64,000 bases of DNA. It comes from Pedobacter rhizosphaerae. Its GTDB lineage: Bacteria; Bacteroidota; Bacteroidia; Sphingobacteriales; Sphingobacteriaceae. Position numbers and translations under genes: made by a program. Shown one piece after another: positions 58,558-64,000 of this stretch (positions are counted from its first letter, which is position 1; each line of letters opens with the position of its first letter). The DNA is taken from NCBI RefSeq assembly GCF_900111155.1, contig NZ_FOGG01000024.1, forward strand, positions 1-64,000, written 5' to 3'. The notes beneath the pieces were generated by a model. The model worked only from the letters and a program-made list of their open reading frames with translations, made no database searches and was not told the DNA's origin.

Positions 58558-59418
58558 ATGGAAGTATTTAAAGACCTATTTCAAGAAATAAAAGACCGGA
58601 TCAGAAATCCTTTATTTAGCTCCTTTGCAATAGCTTGGATTTTTTTTAACTGGCGAATTACTGTTGCAATTTTATTTTATGATAATGAAGCACTTAAACG
58701 AGCTGGTTATAATACATTAAATAATCTCATTAATGCTAAGCAGGATAATCTAAAAATGATTTTCTATCCGCTGTTGAGTGCACTATTTTACGTTTTTGTA
58801 TTCCCATTTATAAGAAATGGCATAACAGAATTTCTTTTCGCTCGGAAAATAGAAAATGAGAACAAAATCCTCGAAAAAAACAAAAAAGCTTCAGTCAAGC
58901 TTGAGCGTTATGTAGATTTGTTGAAGGAACTCGAAGATCAACAAAAACTCGTCGGCGATATCTATTCCGAACAGAAGAAAGAATTAGAGCGTTCATCAAA
59001 ACTTCAAAATGAACTAAACAATGAAAAATCGACTAATTCTGACTTAACAACTTCTTTAACGAAGCTTAGGAAAGATTTAGGTAATATTTCAGCAATAGCT
59101 TCTACACCTTTAGTGCTTAGTGGCATATGGATCTGTAAACGATTAGTAAATGGAGAATTTAGTGAAAAGCAGTGGGCAATAACAGGTTCGGACATTTACG
59201 AGGGCGATGAGCGCTATCGAATAATTGACTTTCTCTACAATCCATCAACAAGACAAATTCATATCACGTTACAATTTGAAATTAGATCTTCTATGAATTC
59301 GCCCCACGCTTATCTAATTGACTATATGACACTGGGATCATACCTTCTTGATTATAATGAAAATGACAAGAGTTATTCAAATAAGGATGACACATTCACC
59401 CTGACAAAAAAAGATTAA
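58558..59418 (+). CDS. Membrane-anchored coiled-coil protein of unknown function
   Basis: A 286-residue protein. MEVFKDLFQEIKDRIRNPLFSSFAIAWIFFNWRITVAILF leads into a first membrane helix; a second is at about residues 74-92 (MIFYPLLSALFYVFVFPFI). A long coiled coil spans about residues 100-175. A soluble beta-rich domain ends the protein (LSGIWICKRLVNGEFSEKQWAI to the end). The NPLFSSFAIAWIFFNW opening recurs, as I recall, in unnamed membrane proteins of genomic islands, some beside defence genes. No family is assigned. Confidence 0.7.
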   Translation: MEVFKDLFQEIKDRIRNPLFSSFAIAWIFFNWRITVAILFYDNEALKRAGYNTLNNLINAKQDNLKMIFYPLLSALFYVFVFPFIRNGITEFLFARKIENENKILEKNKKASVKLERYVDLLKELEDQQKLVGDIYSEQKKELERSSKLQNELNNEKSTNSDLTTSLTKLRKDLGNISAIASTPLVLSGIWICKRLVNGEFSEKQWAITGSDIYEGDERYRIIDFLYNPSTRQIHITLQFEIRSSMNSPHAYLIDYMTLGSYLLDYNENDKSYSNKDDTFTLTKKD

Positions 59419-59962
59419 TTATTAGAAATTTATTATTAATCATTGTTCAAGAAAATATTAAAGTTATTAATGCAGTTTTTAAGTTTAATATTTATAAACA
59501 TGTCCACAATTTGGGTCTATTTTGAGTCCTATTTTTTCCACATCCAGTTGAAAACACGCTCAAATGGTCAATATAATAAAGGTTAATTGTCATTAAAATG
59601 TCATCAATCATTAGTTCGTAAAAATATTTTACAATTATAATTGCAATTAATTTTGCAATTACTTTTTTCGATATCTCTCGCATGCTGGCAAATTTATTTA
59701 ATCGGTAATCGTGATGTCACTTTCACTTAGATCGTTCAACCTAGGGGCTAAATTTTGGTTTAAAACAAATTTTAAACTGATGGTATTGTGCAACAACAAC
59801 AAGATAAACAATAAGAGCACAACTAACTTCACAACTAAGAACAACATCACCATTAGCTCTATCATTGCTATTATAATTTGCAAAAATGGTATAACTTTGG
59901 CAACCAACAGAAATGAATGAATACTCATTCATCATCTTAGTTAATATTAAACACTCTCTCAA

Positions 59963-60439
59963 ATGACAATGGCAACTGCAACTACTGGATCAAATATTTC
60001 AGAAAAATGGAATATAGAAGCTCCTAACCAAAATCTTTTTACAGGAGATCAGGTGATTGATGCATATTTAAGCGGGAAAAAAGACGGATTAAGAAGTGCT
60101 GAAAAAGTTATCTTAGATCGCCTAGATAATAATGTTGACAATTCTGGAACTCAAGTTTTGGATTTATTGAAGTTTCTTGACAGGAAAAACATTTCAGGAA
60201 ATGATGCCTACCTGAAAATTAATTCGTGGAAAGACCTTTCAATTCTTATTTCTGTAAAAGAATCTGATTTCTATAATGAATCCTTTTTGAATGTATATGA
60301 GTTTGTTGAGCATTTAGAGGAAACATTGAACTCTGAAACTTGTCACGTAGAATTTTCTTTCGTAGACTTCAATGAAAAGCTTAACGATTATAATCTCCAT
60401 TGCGATGGATATGTATTAAAGTATAATAAACCTTCTTAA
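59963..60439 (+). CDS. Hypothetical protein, first gene of a two-gene module
   Basis: A 158-residue soluble, acidic protein without recognised motifs (NISEKWNIEAPNQNLFTGDQVIDAYLSGKKDG to YNLHCDGYVLKYNKPS). TAACTTTG at 59892-59899 lies 63 nt upstream, the likely promoter. It ends 16 bp before the HEPN-like gene, and a terminator follows that gene, so the pair forms one transcript. By position it could be an antitoxin or regulatory partner; that is inference. The 540 bp before it hold no other credible gene. Confidence 0.68.
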   Translation: MTMATATTGSNISEKWNIEAPNQNLFTGDQVIDAYLSGKKDGLRSAEKVILDRLDNNVDNSGTQVLDLLKFLDRKNISGNDAYLKINSWKDLSILISVKESDFYNESFLNVYEFVEHLEETLNSETCHVEFSFVDFNEKLNDYNLHCDGYVLKYNKPS

Positions 60440-60455
60440 CAATTAATAAATTTTA

Positions 60456-60845
60456 ATGGCTCTCGATCATGGACTGCACAATGAAGAATTGTGTGATCAC
60501 TTGCAAACACTGGATGGAAAATACAACGACTGGGTAGTAACAACAGCATTTTATGCATGTATCCATTTTGTTGAACATAAGCTATTTCCACTTAAACAAA
60601 AAGAAAAAGAATTTCAAACCTTTGATAGCTATTGCGATTTCCAGCATAATGAAAATGACAGTAATTTAAGCAAGCATTCGCTTAAATCTGAACTTGTTGG
60701 AAAGTACATACCTGCTATTAAGTATCAATACAGACAGCTGAAAGATGCCTGCATGAATTCTAGATATACAGAATACAAGGTCACCGGGAATAAAGCACAA
60801 TCATGCAGTGGGATAATGAAGGTAATAAAAAGACATTGTGTCTAG
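60456..60845 (+). CDS. HEPN-like protein, second gene of a two-gene module
   Basis: A 129-residue helical protein. The segment HLQTLDGKYNDWVVTTAFYACIHFVEHKLFP, with the later YRQLKDACMNSRYTEYKV, follows the pattern of HEPN-superfamily proteins (NDWA-x-x-FY-x-A-H-x-V near the N-terminus and a C-terminal SRxxRY-type helix). The R-x4-6-H ribonuclease motif of active HEPN toxins is not evident, so catalytic activity is uncertain. It ends at a terminator. A toxin-antitoxin or abortive-infection role is a hypothesis based on the pairing and the island setting. Confidence 0.68.
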   Translation: MALDHGLHNEELCDHLQTLDGKYNDWVVTTAFYACIHFVEHKLFPLKQKEKEFQTFDSYCDFQHNENDSNLSKHSLKSELVGKYIPAIKYQYRQLKDACMNSRYTEYKVTGNKAQSCSGIMKVIKRHCV

Positions 60846-60848
60846 AAT

Positions 60849-60874
60849 AAAAAGGCTGATGGATCAGCCTTTTT
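60849..60874 (+). terminator. Terminator after the HEPN-like module
   Basis: AAAAAGGCTGAT (60849-60860) pairs perfectly with ATCAGCCTTTTT (60863-60874). Confidence 0.93.
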
Positions 60875-60926
60875 ATTTACAAATAGTCGCGTCAATATGA
60901 CGCAACTATTTATTGCCTTTGCGTAT

Positions 60927-61568
60927 ATGGAAATCATTACGCAATCAATTCCTACAAAGCTAATTTGACCTAATACTGGTCAGATTGCTGGCATTCCCCA
61001 AAATCCACGGGGAATTCGTGATGAGCGTTTCTCTAGGCTCGTCAAATCAATTATTGATCATCCTGAAATGCTGAAGATGCGTGAGGTTCTCGTTTTGGAA
61101 TATGCTGATGCTTATGTTGCTATTGCCGGGAACATGAGATTGAGGGCTGCTCTTGAAGCTGCAGCCATGCCTGATGATGAGTTTGCGGTAATCGTTGAGC
61201 AAAAGCAATCGCTTGAAAACTTCAATGAGTGGTTTGCTGCTATATCAGAATTAAGATCTTCCAAAACTATTCCATGTAAAATCATTCCTCGTACAGCCAC
61301 CATTGGTCAGATTAAAGCCTACATCATCAAGGATAATGTTGCTTTTGGTTCCGACGATTACGATCTATTGGCCAATGAATGGGATTAGGATGATCTTGCA
61401 GACTGGGGAATTGCTTTACCGGTATTCGATGATGACTATGAACCAGAAGAAAAGAAAAAGAAATCTGTGGTAAGGCTTGTTATTGAATTTGAGGGTGATA
61501 TTGCAGATTATGATGAGATCAAAAGGCTTATCAGTGATGTAATAGGGAGTTTCCATCCGCAAATTTAA
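60927..61568 (+). pseudogene. ParB-like N-terminal domain protein, two in-frame stops
   Basis: One frame reads MEIITQSIPTKLI, a TGA stop at 60966-60968, then PNTGQIAGIPQNPRGIRDERFSRLVKS and GNMRLRAALEAA, IKAYIIKDNVAFGSDDYDLLANEWD, a TAG stop at 61386-61388, then DDLADWGIALPVFDDDYEPEE to the true end. This matches ParB-domain proteins of prophage-like elements, including the DNVGFGEWDWDxLANEW signature and the WG-x-x-xP that follows it. About 213 codons intact apart from two nonsense changes, so decay is recent. An ATG at 61068 gives a 106-residue fragment only. Confidence 0.78.
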
Positions 61569-61574
61569 GGGACT

Positions 61575-61762
61575 ATGATCGGTAAGATTGACGGAAATAA
61601 AACAGCAAAATAAATTAGAGAAGCAGAATTAGTTATCGTATTTGAGCTATATAAAACGGCTACGGCTATGATCAGATGCGCAAAATGGTAATACAGCGCA
61701 TGGGGATCGAAGCCTATTCGAAAAGTACACTTCATAAAGATATCCATAGCCATGGAAAATAA
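61575..61762 (+). pseudogene. Broken small gene (stop plus frameshift)
   Basis: MIGKIDGNKTAK, a TAA stop, IREAELVIVFELYK, then a frame change near 61651 into GYGYDQMRKMVIQRMGIEAYSKSTLHKDIHSHGK and stop. The two frames join into a sensible helical protein, so a one-base indel is likely. I do not recognise the family; a small phage-related protein (terminase-small-like) is one possibility. Confidence 0.5.
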
Positions 61763-62024
61763 AAAGCCGGGAGAAATTGTAAAAGAATATGATGTGCGTG
61801 CTATCGAAAGAGTATCGCTTGCATTTACCAGGTTAATGGAGATGGGCAAGATTAAGAACTTATTTAATTTCTGTCAGACACATGATATTGATCGACGAAA
61901 CTTTGAAAGGATGAGGAATCAGAAATTAGGATCACCAAGTATTTACCTGCTTAATGTTTTGCGTGTAAATTATGGTGTATCTCTTGACTGGTTAATAACA
62001 GGTAAGGGCAATTGGTTAGTGTAA
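61752..62024 (+). CDS. Helix-turn-helix protein, phage-repressor-like
   Basis: A 90-residue protein. Residues about 35-85 (FNFCQTHDIDRRNFERMRNQKLGSPSIYLLNVLRVNYGVSLDWLITGKG) resemble the N-terminal DNA-binding region of XRE/CI-type repressors, whose typical ending is VSLDWLLTGKG. It is the last gene of the element. A 17-bp palindrome begins 16 bp after its stop, at 62041. It may regulate the element or, by position, ahcY. Confidence 0.75.
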   Translation: MENKKPGEIVKEYDVRAIERVSLAFTRLMEMGKIKNLFNFCQTHDIDRRNFERMRNQKLGSPSIYLLNVLRVNYGVSLDWLITGKGNWLV

Positions 62025-62040
62025 TCCATCATGTCTATTG

Positions 62041-62057
62041 TGTGCAATGTTTGCACA
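62041..62057. promoter_or_regulatory. Palindromic operator candidate upstream of ahcY
   Basis: TGTGCAA-TGT-TTGCACA, perfect 7-bp arms, immediately after the helix-turn-helix gene and 16 bp before the new ahcY promoter. Confidence 0.55.
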
Positions 62058-62072
62058 TACGGATTTGGGTGC

Positions 62073-62104
62073 TTTGAAATTGGTTAAACTATTGTGTACT
62101 TTTG
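62073..62104 (+). promoter_or_regulatory. Replacement promoter of ahcY inside the element
   Basis: TTTG (62073-62076), a 20-bp spacer and TACTTTTG (62097-62104). It lies within the element, 105 nt before the ahcY start, giving a longer leader than the original promoter had. Confidence 0.75.
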
Positions 62105-62208
62105 CATTGACAAAATGAATCATTATTAGATAGTTCGGGTAAAAATCGGGTACTCAAAATAATCGACATTCGTAATTGTCTAACTTTTAGAAACTTAAAT
62201 AATAAATA

Positions 62209-62222
62209 TATGTCATCAGTAG
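62209..62222. repeat. attR-like direct repeat at the ahcY start codon
   Basis: TATGTCATCAGTAG, the right copy of the repeat at 57977-57990; its ATG is the ahcY start codon. Confidence 0.75.
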
Positions 62223-63526
62223 AGACAACTTACATCCCTTACAAAGTTAAGGACATTTCACTGGCAGAATGGGGCCGTAAAGAAATCGAATTAGCCGAAG
62301 CAGAAATGCCAGGTTTAATGAGTTTACGTAAAGAATTCGGTCCTTCGCAACCCCTTAAAGGTGCTCGTATCGCAGGTTGTCTGCATATGACTATCCAAAC
62401 AGCGGTTTTAATTGAAACTTTAGTGGCTTTAGGTGCAGAAGTTACCTGGTCATCTTGTAATATTTTTTCTACTCAGGATCATGCTGCTGCTGCAATTGCT
62501 GCTGCTGGTATTCAGGTTTATGCCTGGAAAGGTTTAACTGAAGAAGAATTCGACTGGTGTATTGAGCAAACTTTACATTTCGGTCCGGAGCAACAACCTT
62601 TAAACATGATTTTAGATGATGGTGGCGATTTAACCAATATGGTTTTCGATCGTTTTCCAGAATTAATCGCTAACATCAAAGGTTTATCAGAAGAAACCAC
62701 TACAGGTGTTCACCGTTTATACGAAAGAATGAAAAACGGAACATTGCACTTACCTGCAATCAACGTTAACGATTCAGTAACTAAATCTAAATTTGATAAC
62801 AAATACGGTTGTCGCGAATCATTAGTAGATGCGATTCGTCGTGCTACAGACGTAATGATGGCTGGTAAAGTAGCTGTTGTTTGCGGTTATGGCGACGTAG
62901 GTAAAGGTTCTGCAGAATCTTTAAGCTCACAAGGTGTACGTGTTATCGTTACAGAAATTGATCCGATTTGTGCTTTACAAGCTGCAATGGAAGGTTACGA
63001 AGTAAAAAGATTAGACACAGCTATTAAAGAAGCAGATATCGTGGTAACTACTACAGGTAACTGTGACATCGTTCGCGAGAAACACTTCCGAGCATTAAAA
63101 GATAAAGCGATCGTTTGTAACATTGGTCACTTCGATAACGAAATCGATATGGCTTGGTTAAATGGTACTTATGGTAGTACTAAAGTAGAAATCAAACCTC
63201 AGGTAGATAAATATACTATCGATGGTAAAGATGTTATCGTTTTAGCTGAAGGTCGTTTAGTAAACTTAGGTTGTGCAACTGGTCACCCAAGTTTCGTAAT
63301 GAGTAACTCTTTCACCAACCAAACTTTAGCACAATTAGAGCTTTGGACTAACCCAGGTAAATACGAGAACAAAGTTTATACTTTGCCTAAGCATTTAGAC
63401 GAGAAAGTAGCGCGTTTACACTTAGAGAAAATTGGTGTAGAATTAGAAGTTTTAGATCAACACCAGGCTGATTATATCGGCGTACCGGTAGAAGGTCCTT
63501 TCAAATCTGACGAATATCGTTACTAA
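62210..63526 (+). CDS. ahcY: Adenosylhomocysteinase
   Basis: A 438-residue NAD-dependent enzyme that splits S-adenosylhomocysteine into adenosine and homocysteine in the methyl cycle. GCLHMTIQTAVLIETL, the NAD-binding GYGDVGKGSAESL and the C-terminal FKSDEYRY are diagnostic; length is normal. The first four codons (MSSV) belong to the duplicated target repeat, so the coding sequence survived integration. The present promoter and leader come from the element. It ends at a terminator at 63573. Confidence 0.97.
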   Translation: MSSVETTYIPYKVKDISLAEWGRKEIELAEAEMPGLMSLRKEFGPSQPLKGARIAGCLHMTIQTAVLIETLVALGAEVTWSSCNIFSTQDHAAAAIAAAGIQVYAWKGLTEEEFDWCIEQTLHFGPEQQPLNMILDDGGDLTNMVFDRFPELIANIKGLSEETTTGVHRLYERMKNGTLHLPAINVNDSVTKSKFDNKYGCRESLVDAIRRATDVMMAGKVAVVCGYGDVGKGSAESLSSQGVRVIVTEIDPICALQAAMEGYEVKRLDTAIKEADIVVTTTGNCDIVREKHFRALKDKAIVCNIGHFDNEIDMAWLNGTYGSTKVEIKPQVDKYTIDGKDVIVLAEGRLVNLGCATGHPSFVMSNSFTNQTLAQLELWTNPGKYENKVYTLPKHLDEKVARLHLEKIGVELEVLDQHQADYIGVPVEGPFKSDEYRY

Positions 63527-63572
63527 TTAAGTTTGGAGTTCTGAGTAGGGATTCCGGATTGTAAATAAAAGA

Positions 63573-63600
63573 GGGATGTGCAATTTGCATATCCCTTTTT
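63573..63600 (+). terminator. Terminator after ahcY
   Basis: GGGATGTGCAA (63573-63583) pairs with TTGCATATCCC (63585-63595) with one mismatch, followed by T run. The 200 bp after it hold no gene. Confidence 0.82.
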
Positions 63601-63803
63601 GCATTTTAGCCATTTCCCCGACTATAAGATTTTCAGTTTAAAAAACAATGTCAGGAGTTCTTAGGAGCATTTAGTCCTGCTGTACACTTTACTCCTCCCG
63701 ATAAATATCTGGATCCGTGTTCGTTCCCATCAGGTTTATTTTACAACGGGTTGAAGCACTTTTGTTCCATAAAAACCTACATTTGCTTTATAATATATTA
63801 AAC

Positions 63804-64000
63804 ATGAAAAGAGTAATCATGGCTTTGGCATTTGGAATTTTTACTATCAGTGCAAATGCCCAAACCGCAGCTAAAAAAGCAGCGACAACAAAAGAAATTA
63901 GCCATAAAGTGGTAGATATTGCCTGTGGTGAGTGTCAGTTTAAACTAAAAGGCAAAAGCTGTGATCTGGCAGTAAGAATTGATGGTCATGCGTATTTCGT
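63804..64000 (+). CDS. DUF6370-like secreted protein, cut by the window end
   Basis: The first 65 residues are visible. MKRVIMALAFGIFTISANAQ is a signal peptide; then a basic stretch AAKKAATTKE, and VVDIACGECQFKLKGKSCDLAVRIDGHAYFV. The three cysteines in ACGECQF/KSCDLAVRI match, as I recall, the DUF6370 family of small exported Bacteroidota proteins. The function is unknown. TACATTTG at 63779-63786 is the likely promoter box, 17 nt before the ATG. Confidence 0.75.
   Translation, partial: MKRVIMALAFGIFTISANAQTAAKKAATTKEISHKVVDIACGECQFKLKGKSCDLAVRIDGHAYF

Larger units (their letters stand above)
57978..62209. mobile_element. Decayed integrative element in the 5' end of ahcY
   Basis: A 4.2-kb segment bounded by a 14-bp direct repeat that includes the ahcY start codon. 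Contents are foreign-looking and AT-rich: an integrase N-terminal remnant, a coiled-coil membrane protein, a two-gene HEPN-like module, a ParB-like pseudogene, a broken small gene, and a helix-turn-helix protein. The element leaves ahcY intact and supplies it with a new promoter. With only an integrase fragment, it cannot excise itself. Confidence 0.75.

Noticed and set aside
59698..59962. Three mutually overlapping ORFs on both strands
   Set aside because: Low-complexity AAC/ATT-rich DNA gives open frames by chance; none resembles a protein family.
1..64000. tRNA, rRNA or known riboswitches
   Set aside because: I read no cloverleaf, rRNA core or recognisable riboswitch motif in the spacers; only hairpin leaders and repeats are visible.

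Overview
The window reads as chromosomal DNA of a Bacteroidota bacterium, most likely a Sphingobacteriaceae member close to Pedobacter. Support comes from a SusC/SusD pair, Bacteroidota-type promoters (TTTG or TTG, 19-20 bp, TAnnTTTG), few Shine-Dalgarno sites, a LytS/LytTR pair, a YtxJ-type bacilliredoxin, and C-terminal extensions on S3 and L17. Genus assignment is inference.

Left part (1-22.1 kb): lipA and a GNAT acetyltransferase, mqo followed by a degenerate tandem repeat array, ytxJ, a 40-residue lipoprotein, ribH, and a LytTR regulator with its sensor kinase. Next is an 830-bp gene-free stretch with a MITE-like insertion, then a YffB-like reductase, an M1 peptidase, RidA and VF530 proteins, and an outer-membrane beta-barrel protein. 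It closes with a SusC-SusD-discoidin lipoprotein operon behind two LacI-type palindromes.

Ribosomal core (22.3-49.2 kb): rpsL-rpsG-fusA-rpsJ ends at a strong terminator. An 8-kb block then interrupts the usual rpsJ-rplC junction. It holds four small hydrophilic proteins, a dNTPase, a coiled-coil membrane protein, a prephenate dehydrogenase resembling fungal TYR1, and a TauE/DUF1634 pair. A consensus promoter restarts transcription at rplC and the cluster runs through spc, secY-map-infA-rpmJ and the alpha operon to rplQ. Several r-protein genes are preceded by nested-stem RNA candidates, and dispersed hairpin repeats sit between others.

Right part (49.2-64 kb): a secreted glycosidase-like protein that shares the LacI-type palindrome with the SusCD operon, a GMC oxidoreductase with its subunit 3, a methyltransferase, an ORF6N protein whose start codon ends a perfect 41-bp palindrome, an L,D-transpeptidase-like protein and a DUF1304 protein. 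From 57,978 to 62,209 lies a decayed integrative element inserted at the start codon of ahcY. It is bounded by a 14-bp duplication (TATGTCATCAGTAG) and carries an integrase remnant, a membrane protein, a two-gene HEPN-like module, a ParB-like pseudogene and a helix-turn-helix protein. The original ahcY promoter is stranded on the far side, and a new promoter inside the element appears to drive intact ahcY. The window ends inside a DUF6370-like gene.

The most interesting points are the ahcY-targeting element, the ORF6N palindrome, the MITE with a clear target duplication, the TYR1-like enzyme, the split S10 operon with candidate RNA leaders, and a recurrent TAnnTTTG-N4/5-ATG arrangement that suggests leaderless mRNAs.
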